Positions 36,070 through 48,500 of a stretch of 64,000 bases of DNA are shown in pieces. This DNA is from Gordius sp. MW1 (taxonomy: Eukaryota; Nematomorpha; Gordioida; Gordea; Gordiidae). The number at the start of each line of letters is the position of its first letter. The first letter of the stretch is position 1. Under the pieces are notes generated by a model that worked only from the letters and a program-made list of their open reading frames with translations, did no database searches and was not told the origin of the DNA. The DNA lies in contig OZ038529.1 of assembly GCA_964036665.1 (NCBI GenBank), positions 24,314,060 to 24,378,059 on the forward strand. The letters are read 5' to 3'. The position numbers and the translations under genes were made by a program.

Positions 36070-36345
36070 ACACATGCTCTTAACATACGACGGGGAACCG
36101 GTCAAAGTCGCAGAAAAAAAAGCAGCAGAATTGGTCAGAACTGGTCACATCAAGATTGGTCAGGAGGGTTAGGGCTAGGGTTAGTGTTTTAGGTCAGCCT
36201 TTTGGGTTCGGGTTAGGGTTAGATGCACATCAAATTCCGGACCCATTTGAGATTTAATTCTAATATATTGATTATCTAAAATCTTGTCTGACCAGTTCTG
36301 CTGCTTTTTTTCTGCGACTTTGACCCCGATTCATACGACGCTCCC
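36070..36345. mobile_element. Inverted-repeat element with TTAGGG-like centre
   Basis: Inverted ends of about 45 bp: CAAAGTCGCAGAAAAAAAAG and CAGCAGAATTGGTCAGA on the left pair with TCTGACCAGTTCTGCTG and CTTTTTTTCTGCGACTTTG on the right. The centre holds the degenerate TTAGGG-like block ending AGATGCACAT that is also found at 11566-11625. It is non-coding, so it is called a MITE-like or foldback element. Confidence 0.65.
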
Positions 36346-37099
36346 AACGAATACTAATAAGGCCAAGAGATACGATTCAAAAAAATATTACTCAAATGTT
36401 ATGGTCCTTTTAAATATTTAAATTGAGTTTAGTTTTCAAATGAGAATAGATCACTGAAGTATTTATGTAAGTAGAGTTTGAATTTGGAGATATTATTTGC
36501 TCACAAATTAAGCTCTAAGTTTCTTGTCTAAGCTGTCAGATTTGCAAATGAACATTAAGTAGGTTTTAAAATTTTATTTGCTTAAAAATTTCAAACAATC
36601 AATAGCTATCTTAATTGCAAAATTTAATTTCAAATTTTTTTTTGGATTCCTGGTCTCTTCTAAAAGAGGAGGATGAAGACATATTACTCATGTAGTGTTT
36701 TTTTAAATATCATTATTATATAATTTTACCATTTAATATTATGTTTAAATATATATCAATAAACTAACTTTATCTCAAAAAAATGTACCGCGTTTTAGGT
36801 TGCTAATCTTCGAACGCTTAACTCTTTCTTTTGAGTAAACTTACTTAGTAGATATGCACATTTATGCACCTATATAGCCCTTAAATTTTTAAGTTTGCTC
36901 ATCACATTATGCTAGTATAGCAAGTTTAAAAAGCTAGAGTCTTTCACCGCAAAGCTGCCATTTACCACCCATCTACAGAAAAAATAACAAAAATGCATAT
37001 AAAACGGTAAATATTTATAAAAATATTTAAAGATTTATTTTTTAAATTACTAAAGTTGCAAGCATAATCACTTACAAAAGTTTTGACTCGATCGACACA

Positions 37100-40000
37100 T
37101 GTGTGTATGTATGTATGTTTGCCGCGAAGACGCCCAAGAGCTTAGTTAGTGCAATCTAAGATTGAGCCCCTTCTAACGCCAAATGGCGCATCAGGCCACG
37201 TTAGTGATAACGTGTGTGAGTATGCTGGAATAAAATGGTTAATATGCAATGTAATTATGACATGTAAATATGTAATACATATTGACTTGAGAGTAATGTA
37301 AAGCTATAATGATAATGTCGTAAATGAATAATCCGTGAGATCCTTAATGAGAGAGCCGCAATAAATGGTTTTTTGAGAAGTCTTTCCAAAGTTTCCTGTC
37401 TTTCATGATGGTCAGCAATGAATTCCAATCATGGCCTAGTGTTTGGACATCGCGGAACACCTTGTAGACCCAGCTGCCATTGCATTTGCGACCTTTTAGC
37501 ATGGGTCGACGCCAGAACAGGGAAGACAGACAATAGTTGGTTCCCTTCCTTCGTACTTGATGAGCCAGAAAGCCCCATTTCCTCGCCAGTAGAATGTTTT
37601 TAATTGGAGCGATTTTGCAGCGCACCCATAGATCCTCGTTGGTTATTCTCGTCGGGTAAAATATCCGGCAAACGATACGTAGCATTTTATTGAGACTGAC
37701 TTGTAGTTTCTTTAAGCTGGGAGCCTTCAGTGACCAAGATTCGCAACCGTATAAGAGAATTGGTAGGATAGTGACTTTGAAAATCCTCAGACGTGTATGG
37801 AGCGTCAGTTGACGTGAGCGCCAAATCGCTGAGCATGAGTAGAATTTGACCATGGTCCGACGGATCTTCGATTCGACATCAGCTTCGGCGTAGGTATCTG
37901 GAGTAAGGTCCCCAAATAACGGACTTTTTCAGATGCATTGATTACGTTTTTGTTGACTAGCAGAGTAGAGTTCGAAGAATCGTTTATACGAATCATTGAG
38001 CATTTCTCGGGGTTTATAAACAGTCCTGCTTGCTTGGCTTGGATGCTGAACCTGTCTAACATAAGTTGTGCTTTGGAAATAGAAGGGGCCACTAGACATA
38101 TGTCGTCTGCGAAGAGCAGGGATGATAGAATAGTGCCATTTAGTTTGATACCATCGGTCGGAAGTGTGGATCTCTTCATTATTAGATCCATCGGAATTAT
38201 AAAAAGTAGAGGTGACAGCGGGCAACCTTGCCTGACACCCGATGTTACTGGTATGGGCTCCGATTTATGGTGGAGGTGAGAGATAACTAGTTTCATGTTT
38301 TCATAGAGTAGAAAGATCATGAGAGTTATTTTCTTAGGCAAGCCTAATAGGCATAGCGCTTCCCAAATGTATAGGTGGCACAGCGAGTCAAAAGCTTTAG
38401 CGATGTCTAAAAAAACAAGAACCAGGGGGGCACCGCTTGTCCGTGAGATGTCCATTATGTTCCTTAATGTTATTATGTGCTCTGTCGTCGTACGGCACTT
38501 CCTAAACCCTGTTTGATTGTTTTTAATTATTTCATCCACCTCGCTGTAAATTCGATTGTATATAACCTTGATGAATACTTTTGATTCCAGGTTAATGATA
38601 GTCACGCCCCGGTAGTTGTTGGGATTAGATGGATCTCCTTTTTTGAAAAGTTTGATCAAGTGACCTATTGTCCAGGAGTCCGGTATAACCTCTTTCGTCC
38701 AAACTTTCCGAAACAAGTAGTGCAAAAGAGAGCTAGAGATATGGGAGTCGGCTTTGAGTGCTTCTGAGGTTAGACCTGACGGGTCGGCCGCTTTGTGGGA
38801 TTTGAGTGACTTGATAGCTCTGACAATTTCGAATAAAGAGGGGGGATCCGTATCGATGTGGAGGGGTGGTGGGCCTTTAAAGTTTACGATAAATCCTTTG
38901 TATATATCCACTACAGGGAATAAGGGCTGGGGCGACAAGATTAATCGGAAATGGTCTTCCCAAGCTTTGGTTTGGGCCAAGGAGTCGCCAACTGTGTTTA
39001 TGCTGTTGTAGGCTCGTTTGGAGAATGTGTTATAGTTAAGGCTGTCTAGGATGGTAAATAGCTGGTGATTGTTATTAGAGAGTGCTGCCGCTTCGGCCTC
39101 TGTGGTTTTTGCGTTACTTTGTTCTAATTCGACTCTGGTCCTTCAAGGGAATTGTAAAAATTTCTTATATTTTAATGCTGTGATCGTTTATCGACAGGTT
39201 GGAAAGGTTGTTGTTTTAGATTTTTAGGTGTAGGCGGTCCCTAAATTCAGTTGTTTGGGACAGACCTTGGGGCCTTATTTTCTGGGATTTACGTGTCGGA
39301 GAAACCCGCAGGGTAGCTGCTTTCAACACTAGTTCAGCGGCTATTGCACAATGGTCAGCGTCATCAATCTGTATTATATTTAATAAATTGAATTTGTAAT
39401 TCAAAAAAGTAGTAAATAGTGAGGGGGTCCAAAATTATATGAAAGTTTCTGACGATTTTTAAATGTCTTGACCTACAGATCAGATGGTCTATTTGGCTTG
39501 ATTGCAAGTTGTTTTTTTTTCCGGAAGGTGGCCAGCCGATTATAGGGAAGATCTGAGAATGTTGAAGTAATTCGCCAATTTCCCGTATTGCACCATTTTT
39601 TTAGAATAATACCGTTTCTGTTGTTGGAGCCTAAGGTGTTAGGGCCTATTAAATTAGGGTTGTCACGGTCAGTGCGCCCGACGGATGAATTCAAGTCACC
39701 GATTATAATTGGCACCGACTTGCGGCTTAATTTTTTGATTTTGTCAGAGAGAAGACTGAAAAATTTGTTTATAACCTTAGTTTTGTAGGAAGATGTAGGG
39801 GCATAAACGTGTATCACCGACACCACACGTATCCTTATTGTTAGATTAATTATAAGAATTCTTTCATTTACCCAGTCGATACTCAGAACGGAAAGACGTT
39901 TACTTATAAATGTTGAAACCCCTGTGGCTGAATTGTCTGTAAAACCCACGTGGTAAAGGATGTACTCGGAGTTGCTGTCGATTCTAGAATGAGGAATCCG

Positions 40001-40150
40001 CGTCTGTTGTAGGCATAAGATGTCGAGTTTATGATTTCTTGCGAATGTTAACATCATCTGTTGTTGGCCTTGTATCATAAGGGAATGGATATTTATTGAG
40101 GCTATTTGATCTTCATTAGCGGTTAAGATAGTGGACGAGTTTGAGGAATA
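37100..40150 (-). mobile_element. Non-LTR retrotransposon, APE endonuclease type, frame-broken
   Basis: On the minus strand an APE-type endonuclease (LDILCLQQTRIPHSR, VIHVYAPTSSYKTK, IIIGDLNSSVGRTD; about 40080-39470) is followed by its end (DDADHCAIA, near 39365). A reverse transcriptase covers about 38980-37830 (LIKLFKKGDPSNPNNYRGVT, FLDIAKAFDSL, GVRQGCPLSPLLF) with an intact FADD catalytic box. Another frame change leads to a C-terminal part (LYGCESWSLKAPSLKKLQVS). The last 250 bp to about 37100 look like 3' untranslated sequence. It is a different family from the two RTE copies, with little shared sequence beyond the RT motifs; the clade was not determined. Confidence 0.82.
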
Positions 40151-40490
40151 GATTATGAACGGATGAGTTAAACCCTTTCTTAAGTGTTATATATTTTGAA
40201 ATAATGCGTTGTAGATTAAATTAGAAAATGTGGGTAGTATTCAGCAAGTCTGAGGATAGGGCCCTGACGTTACCAATAAATACAGCAACGCTTACCAATA
40301 GTATGACGAAGTGTTAAGTAACAGTTTTCAGAACACTTCTAAGAGCGAGGCTAGCAGCAGCGCATGGATAAATGTACTTAGCAGCGATTGATCTGGGTTG
40401 ATTTGGAAGTAGGTGGATTTTAACCATAGCTCATATAAGTATAGTTGTGAGAAGAAGTATTACCAACATATAATGATAAGGCCGAGGGTA

Positions 40491-40869
40491 TGGTTACACT
40501 AACCTTTTTTATTTGAATATACTTACTTGGAATTATATCTTTACCTAGGAAAGAAATTAACCTCTAGGTAATTTGAATAAAGCAACTCGCTCATCGGTTA
40601 CCTAGGCAAAAAACCTAACCTTTATTATTTGAATATATAAACTCGATCATTGGTTACTTATTCATACAACTTAACCTTTATTATTCGAGCATTCACAACC
40701 CTCACTATTCATATATCTTAACCTTATTATTTGACCACTAATAATAATTTAAATAACCCCGATAGGTGTATATAAACAAGACGTTATAAATAAATATATT
40801 CATTCATTTTCGAATCATTTTTATTTTGGGTTATAATAAAAGTAAAAGTAGAGAACATATTTCTCTACA
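40491..40869 (+). repeat. Left LTR of the short element
   Basis: Begins TGGTTACACTAACC and ends TTTCTCTACA. It contains TTTATTATTTGAATATATAA and a TATA-like GGTGTATATAAACAAGAC near its 3' part, which may be the promoter, followed by TTATAATAAAAGTAAAAG. Confidence 0.85.
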
Positions 40870-41542
40870 AATGGTGACCCCGTATTTTCGGGGGAGCCGA
40901 TTTTTTTCTCCCTCCTCCTTAAAAATTTATAACCCAGGTCCACATTGACCCCGATTTTCGGGGAGACATATTTTTCTCCCCATAACAGTCCCTTTAGTAA
41001 TGGTGTTTGGTTTTTTTAGTTAAAAATAAAACGATTCAGATATAGGGCTTTATCTTCTCAATCCGGCATCCATATGGTACTACTGCTGTGAAAGATGCAA
41101 ACTACCTACCTATCTGATTGTTAATACGAAGAAAACCATGTTACACTACTACAACTCTACGCAAACAACAACATCGTCTAACGAACGTACAATTGTCCAC
41201 TGCCCTGCCAATGGCCTCACTGCAAAACAAATCCCATAATAAACAACATCATATGGCCTATTACAATGAGCAAGGACAGCGTTCGGCAAAGCAATATCAC
41301 TTACTACTACCCCTACCAAGCTTCTAACCAATACTGACCAATTAAACTGAAGGAAGAATGCGATTCCAAAATAGACATGTCTTCCCAGACAAATCTACTA
41401 ATATAAAGGATAGCACATCAACTTCCAATAATCACTCGCACCTCGGTCACCACACCAGAAAACACTAGTGCAAACTCTAAACAACATTGGCCTGTTAAAT
41501 TGGCAGAATACTTCACTCCGTGAAACTGGTGGGGTAATCATA

Positions 41543-41909
41543 TGTTTACACTAACTTTTCTTATTTGAATATACTTACTTGGAATTATATCTTTACCTAG
41601 GAAACCTCTAGGTAATTTGAATAAAGCAACTCGCTCACCGGTTACCTAGGCAAAAAACCTAACCTTTATTATTTGAATATATAAACTCGATCATTGGTTA
41701 CTTATTCATACAACTTAACCTTTATTATTCGAGCATTCCCTACCCTCACTATTCATATATCTTAACCTTATTATTTGACCACTAATAATAATTTAAATAA
41801 CCCCGATAGGTGTATATAAACAAGACATTATAAATAAATTCATTCATTTTCGAATCATTTTTATTTTGGGTTATAATAAAAGTAAAAGTAGAGAACATAT
41901 TTCTCTACA
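41543..41909 (+). repeat. Right LTR of the short element
   Basis: Begins TGTTTACACTAACT and ends TTTCTCTACA, matching the left LTR throughout apart from scattered substitutions and short deletions such as the missing AAGAAATTAA block. Confidence 0.85.
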
Positions 41910-41994
41910 AGGGAAAGAAATTACCAGGGTATTATGGATGTAGCTGGGTCGTGAGAGTTATTTGGGGGGAGGGGAAGCTTATATACCTCGACAC

Positions 41995-42025
41995 ATGTAT
42001 GTATGTATGTATGTATGTATGTTAT
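41995..42025 (+). repeat. (TATG)n microsatellite
   Basis: About six tandem ATGT/TATG units. Confidence 0.85.
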
Positions 42026-42051
42026 ATTCTTTGATTACACTTAATGATGGG

Positions 42052-42425
42052 GAAATAGCGTTTTTAAGGAGCTAAAGCTATAGCACATAGTCACTTTAAG
42101 TGCTATAAGCTATAGGAGATGGGAGGTTTGAGGTGCTATAAGCTATAGGAGATGGGAGGTTTGAGGTGCTAGAGCTATGGGAGATGGGAGGTTTGAGGTG
42201 CTATGAGCTATAGGAGATGGGAGGTTTGAGGCGCTATGTGCTATAGGAGATGGGAGTTTGAGGTGCTATGTGCTATAGGAGATGGGAGTTTGAGGTGCTA
42301 TGTGCTATAGGAGATGGGAGGTTTGAGGTGCTATGTGCTATAGGAGATGGGAGTTTGAGGTGCTATGTGCTATAGCCGATAGCACTTAAATGCGCTACTC
42401 CTATAGCACCGGCGCTAACACTGGG
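42052..42425 (+). repeat. Minisatellite arm, left (GCTATAGGAGATGGGAG units)
   Basis: Eight or so tandem units of 30-36 bp. Variants alternate GAGGTTTGAGG and GAGTTTGAGG, and the array ends at CTATAGCACCGGCGCTAACAC. Confidence 0.9.
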
Positions 42426-42538
42426 AATAATTTCAATGAAAACAATAGAGGTATAATATGAACTTGTGTGTAATCTAATAAACAATTTTCCATTAAAAAT
42501 ATATTGTTCGAAAAAACAAAATTAAAAAAGGGTGTTAT

Positions 42539-42712
42539 TTAACTGCTAAGTAAATAATTACAAATTGCTAAGTAATTTATGCTAAGTATTTTAAAGGATA
42601 TGCTAAGTATTTTATTTTTGAATGCTAAGTTTTTATTATTAAATTGCTAAGTTTTTATTTTGAACTGCTAAGTTTTTTTTATTAAAATGCTAAGTATTTT
42701 ATTTAAAAAATC
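42539..42712 (+). repeat. TGCTAAGT-spaced repeat
   Basis: Eight copies of TGCTAAGT(A/T)TTT are separated by AT-rich spacers, giving a period of about 16-24 bp. It lies inside foldback element 2, between its outer and inner inverted arms. Confidence 0.85.
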
Positions 42713-43304
42713 TAAATTATGAATTTTAAACAAAATGTTTAATATTTAAAAAAATACTCTTTTTCAATCGGGGAGGGGGGGGGGTTAATTCAAAACCTAG
42801 TTATGCCCTATCCTACCCCATGTTTTTGAGAATAAAAAAATTAAACTCCCCCTTCCCTTAAGTTAATCCATATCCCATCAGGGCGATTATGTTTCAAATT
42901 GTTTTCCTTTTAATTGAAACATATTAACTTAAGGAAAGGGGGAGTTTAATTTTTTTATTCTCAAAAACATGGGCATAGGGCATAACTAGGTTTTGAATTA
43001 AGGGGGGGGGGCAAACGGTTAAAATAAAAGTTGAATTAGGGAGGGGCTAAATAAAAAAAAATTATTAATTTGTAAGGGTTTTTTTACATTGGAAAATTTT
43101 TTTTCCCGTCATTCAGAGGGGGGGGGGCGACTTATTGATAAAATAAATGTAGAAGCAATGCAAAATAAAATTAAAGTCATACAATTAATTAAATTTATAT
43201 TAAAATTAGTCGTAGTTAGATGGTAAGATAGGGCAAAAAAATTATATTCAGATGTATTTTAATATTTAATAAAAACAAAATAAACAATTAAAAAAATTAT
43301 TCCC

Positions 43305-43620
43305 AGTGTTAGCGCCGGTGCTATAGGAGTAGCGCATTTAAGTGCAATCGGCTATAGCACATAGCACCTCAAACTCCCATCTCCTATAGCACATAGCACC
43401 TCAAACCTCCCATCTCCTATAGCACATAGCACCTCAAACTCCCATCTCCTATAGCACATAGCACCTCAAACTCCCATCTCCTATAGCACATAGCGCCTCA
43501 AACCTCCCATCTCCTATAGCTCATAGCACCTCAAACCTCCCATCTCCCATAGCTCTAGCACCTCAAACCTCCCATCTCCTATAGCTTATAGCACTTAAAG
43601 TGACTATGTGCTAGTAGACA
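43305..43620 (-). repeat. Minisatellite arm, right
   Basis: Reverse-complement counterpart of the left arm, starting GTGTTAGCGCCGGTGCTATAG and followed by CTCCCATCTCCTATAGC units. The number and order of long and short units nearly mirror the left arm. Confidence 0.9.
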
Positions 43621-43640
43621 TAGCGTATTTAATAGGCTAT

Positions 43641-45548
43641 TCCCATCAGCGGGGAGGTGCTAAGCGCGCTAGTGCTAAGCGTTTTCCCACCACTAATTAC
43701 ACTAAAACTTATTGTCCTTGTAACCAATTTACTTTATTTGTTATATCGTTCATATGGTATTTAGAGGTAAGCACGCATTATATTTGTTTAGTTACATTAT
43801 ATGGCAATAACCTATATAAATTTATGATTTTTTCCTTTAATGTTGGTAGACAGAGTAATAAAAATCTCTAGAATATTTGTCAGGCATTTAATTTCTTAAT
43901 CCCTATTTCTATTTAGGTTTAAGTGTTTATTCATTTTCTTTAATATATTGTTTTTGTCGTTTTAAATTTATTGCCTTTATTATATAGGCAAATCATCTCA
44001 TCTTGTTATTATTCAGGCATTAAATTTTATGTTGTTTTTAGTTGAAACTATAGCACTAATTAATTTTTAAGGTTTTTACAAATCATATGAGATTGTTGTT
44101 CAGCATTTAAATTGACAGAAACAGCTATTTTATTTATTAATAATAATCCTATCAAAAATTATACAATGTATAACCTTGCAATACCTGTTTTTGAATGCAT
44201 TTGTAAATATTTGTTTGTTTTGTAAGTAAAATTAATAAATAAATTTAAATGTATTTGTCCCTTGTAAAGGATATTTATAAGAGATTTATTGACAGGAGCA
44301 TTAGAGGGTGTTAAAAAATAATTATAATAATATTTCAGGACATCATCAGATAAAAACAAAATAAATTGATAAATAAAAAAGAAAATAATCAAAAGGAACA
44401 TTTTTTCAAGAGGGTAATATAATAATGTAAAAATGGATAGAGGTTCTCATATCTTTATTAAGTGTTGGGTTTAACCTTTTAATGAAGAAGGATTCTAGAG
44501 TTTTGTTTTCAAAATAAGTTTCTGTATTTTTGATGCTCCTGTGAATACATTTTTAATATATAAAGATACAACATTTGTCTGTAGATTAAATGGATCTCAT
44601 TTAAGTGAATATCTTCAACATATGAATATTTTAATATTTGCAAATTTTTAATTTAAGGGTCAACTCATGGACTTTTTTAGTACACTTTAAATCTTATGAT
44701 TAGAATTTTTTCGTATTTATTTTAAATTAATAATCAAAATTACTAATGATGGCTGCAAATCCAAATTATATTATAAAAAGTTGGTCTCAACCCTATTATT
44801 TATGTTATTAAAAATTTTCATATCCTTCACTCCTTCAAATCTCTCAAATTTCGCCCCTCAGAGGTTTTGTTCTGCCAAATTAAAAAATACATAGACACCC
44901 AATATACATTTATCTCTCTTTTTTGTATTTGTCATAATTTTAAATCCGCTAGAGAAACAATTAATAGGGATGTGCGTGCATTATTGAACGACAACCTAAC
45001 AGCTGGCTATGTGCATCGGAATTACAATTTTTGCAATCGATAATATATTGGTCGTCACTCGCTTTTTTGGCAACTAATTTATGAACTTTGTTTTTTTATA
45101 ATTAAACTCTCGGGAATTTAGGTTAAGTGTGGGATATTTATGTTGAAACGAACTTTGAAAACCTAAAAGTAATTACTCATAAACAAAATTTTTATAATAT
45201 TAACCCTTTTACTTTTGATTTTTTTTTTAATTTGACAAAATTTTAATGAGTAGTTTAATTTGCCCGTTTTGCCTGGAATTGCGTGATAAATCTAGTTTGA
45301 ATTATGATAGGAAATTTAAAAATAAATTATTAAAATAAATTACTAATGACATTTAGAATTGTGTTAGATCAAGGTATAAGGGGTATAAGATGGAAAATCT
45401 CGAAATTTGTTTTAAAAAAAACCAAACGATTTTTATCGATTTTTATACGGCCATCTCGTTTCATTTAAATTAATTTATGTAAAAATGTTTTATTTTTTAT
45501 TATAATTTAAAATTAATTTAATATTAGGAGGATGATTAGGTGAAATAA
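43641..45548. other. Intergenic, AT-rich
   Basis: No gene, terminal repeat or known element was recognised. Open frames at 43608-43871 and 44159-44401 are AT-rich with no domain or splice support. Confidence 0.45.
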
Positions 45549-48500
45549 ATGACCTCGACCACTTCCAATTTCGAGGAAAAGAGGCGCGCCTTGTTGGACA
45601 AGTCTTCGATTTCCACTTCGATTCGTACCCAATTGTCACAGCCAGCGGATCCTGGTAATCACGTGGCGGGCCCGGATGATCACGTGGTGGATAGGATGGA
45701 AAAATTGCGCGCGCTTCGGATCGGGAAAGCGGCCTCCAGCCTGAATAAAATCAAAGTAGACGCTTTCGCGAATATGCATCTATTTTTAAATTTAGTTTAA
45801 AAAATAAAATTAGTAACTTTTTAACAAAACATAGGCATTTTTAATAATTTAAATCTAGTAGCATTTTGTTATATCTATTTACAGAAGTAATTAATTGTTA
45901 GGTTGCCTTTGACTTCTCCTAATGACAATTTTTAGTAAAAGCTGCAAGGCCTAAATACATGTTCAAATTTTCATCTTCAATTTCATTGTTTATTAATAAA
46001 ATTGCTTGAAAATTTTTATTTTGATAAAATTTGGCTGAACAGGTTTTTTATAAAGTGATTCAGCAATTGTAGATGATAGAATAACCCTAGCATGGGCGTA
46101 GCCAGCAATTAGAGGGGGGCTAAGGAGGAACATAATGAACATTTTTTGAAATTTTAGCCATAATTTTAATAAATTTCAACAAACTTTTGGATTTAGAGGG
46201 GGGCATGCCCTTGGCTACGCCCATGGTTGCCTTTGATTTCTCCTAATGAGACGCTTGTCAATATACAAATTTTAGTGAAAGCTGTCAAGGCTTAAATCCA
46301 TGTTCAATTTTTCATTTTTATCTTTTATTATTAAAATTGCGTACATTTAACTTATTAAAATTTGGTCGAACAAGTCTTTAATAAAGTGATTCAGCACTTG
46401 AAGATGATAGAATAAACTTTAAGTCTTAGAATTTATTTTCCCTTTTAAATTCTGCGTGTTCATTGAGTCGAGTGTAAAAGGATGAGAATGAGAGAAGGGG
46501 TTAGAAGGTGGGGTTAGCTTATGTTGATGCTTATCCAACTTTGTTAGTTTTATATGCACACCACACACACCACAGAATATCGATTAACCTACTAAATGAA
46601 TAAGTTGAAGATTTTCTTCAGTTCTTCCTGGGATCCTTGCCAACACCACTAATTAATATGTTAGGCCCTGTGTCTGTTGAATAAAACTTAATATTATGGC
46701 CTAGTTTGAGCCTTTAGGGCTTGTCTTAATATCGGATTTTGCTGCGCAGCAAAAATCGTCAACATAGCCGTGTCTTAACTTCGAAATGACAGCAGATTTG
46801 CATTTCGGACGCATTACATAACAGCGATTTTGTAAGATGAAAAAATTTATCCTAAACTTAAATGTTATATTTTTTTACAAACTTTTTAGGTATCAGCAAA
46901 GTTTAGATTTAAGCCCCAGAGTTGAAATAAACAAAAAAAACGTTTTACCTATCAAAAAAACATAATATTGATAATTATAACCGAGTTTGGCCCATGAAAT
47001 TGAATTGGATATTTTGACAAGGATAAATTCGCGCGATTTGAACCTGAATCCGATATTAAGACAAGCCCTTAGTCCCAACTGAGGTGGTGTTTTTGAAGCC
47101 GGGTCAATAAATCCATCTATTTGCTCAGTTTTTTCCCAGTGTTCAGCTTCAGTTACTTTTATGGATTAGCATTATTGTGGTGTCGGTGTGTTTAGGAAAA
47201 GTATATATTTTTAAAAATATGTGTCCACTACTTAAAATATTGGTGTCGAGCGAGTTTTATTTAAATATACGCTAAATGAGCGTCATAAACAGAGAACATG
47301 GTAATTTTAGTAAACTCTTTCAAAAGATAACTTTATTTTTTTAGTTATAACGCCTTTGGCCTGACACCAAACATATTATGTTAAGACGCGTATTTATATG
47401 CATTCAACTACAACTATATTTGAAATTGATTACTTAATTTTAATTACTTAAGCAACTATAAGAAATTTTGTTAATTATATTATAAATTTGACAGGAAAGA
47501 ATTACCATAGACCCGACCTCGTTAAAACCTCCTAGCCAACGCTCCACGAGGAAGGGCGAAAGTAAAATTTTGAGCGAAATCACTTCGCAACAAGGCGAAG
47601 GAGAAACAGACTCAACCCAAAACTCGACATCCGTCCCTGCGAATCCTACCACATTTTCACCCATAGCTACTCATAAACTGCCCTCTTTCCCTACATCAGT
47701 AATTTATTATGAAATAAAGAGATATTTTAAGATTATTTTTAAGAATAAGGTCTAAATTTATAAATGTATTTGTTAAAACGTTTTTGGAAATGAAAAATTT
47801 TACTTATGGAACTTGAATATGGCATTGCCGTTAGGATCCTGGATTTCAAAACTATTATATTTCTAAGAGTTTTACATTAAAAAGGAATATTGTTTTATAA
47901 ACTTCAATCTTGAATGGGAGATTAATAGTTTTCGTGGTTTGGGAGGGGAAGCAGACGATAAAAATGGATATGACGAAACCCATCATCCAACGCGCATTTT
48001 ATTTATGAATTTTTTAAAATTATCTTTATAACAATATAATGCCGTAAATTATAAATATGGACAAGCATGGGTTAAGAGGTGTCAGTAGTGTTGTAAAAAC
48101 GGCTGGGTTTCGTTTGGTCGACCTTGAATTTTAGTCGATTAGACCAAAACTGAACAGAGTCGACCCCGTTAGTCTTAGTGAAACAAAAGGTCGACTAAAC
48201 CGAACCCAGCCGGTTTGTACAACACTAGGTGTCAGCTATTTACCAGAATTTACTTAATTTCACCAGAGCCGTCCCAAAGGTGACAACGAAAGGCCAACAC
48301 TGACAAAAAAGAAGTCATTAAAAATCACTTCTCAAGATGGTGACGGAGAAACAGATTCGGTTCCAAAATCAACGTCCGTCTTCGCAGATCCCATCACATT
48401 TTCCTCCGTAGCTACTCACAAACTTCCCTCTCTCCCCACATCAGTAATTTATTTCGATGGCAGATTATACCTAAGTCAGGTTTAACCTAATAAATATATT

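Larger units (their letters stand above)
32100..37095. other. Long intergenic stretch, AT-rich, with old repeats
   Basis: No exon with family similarity or coherent splice structure was found; short open frames here are AT-rich and featureless. Recognisable pieces are a GC-rich hAT-like end at 33465-33522 (CGGGCCCGTGCAGATCTCTA), dispersed repeat A at 34255-34685 and an inverted-repeat element with telomere-like sequence at about 36070-36345. Confidence 0.5.
40491..41909 (+). mobile_element. Short LTR element without genes (TRIM/LARD-like)
   Basis: Two direct LTRs of 379 and 367 bp, starting TG and ending CTACA, enclose only about 670 bp. Directly after the left LTR comes ATGGTGACCCCG, a common LTR-element primer-binding-site context. 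A purine-rich GGTGGGGTAA precedes the right LTR. No pol motif exists inside, so the element would depend on enzymes from another element. The LTRs are very similar, indicating a fairly recent insertion; no target-site duplication was recognised. Confidence 0.8.
42050..43640. mobile_element. Foldback element 2
   Basis: Arms of about 370 and 320 bp are reverse complements of each other (42050-42425 and 43305-43620). Each is built of about eight units of 30-36 bp with the consensus GCTATAGGAGATGGGAG, TTTGAGGTGCTATGT. Inside them is a second, nested inverted pair of about 90 bp (about 42783-42875 and 42925-43008) sharing CAAAACCTAGTTATGCCCTA and TTTTTGAGAATAAAAAAATT. The design matches foldback element 1 (repetitive arms around a small core) but the sequence is unrelated. 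No coding potential. Confidence 0.8.

Noticed and set aside
37418-39011. Plus-strand frames of 61-113 codons
   Set aside because: They are antisense to the reverse transcriptase of the 37.1-40.2 kb retrotransposon.
42050-43620. CRISPR-like array of evenly spaced direct repeats
   Set aside because: Units are contiguous with no unique spacers, the arms are inverted copies of each other, and the context is a eukaryotic genome. It is a foldback minisatellite.
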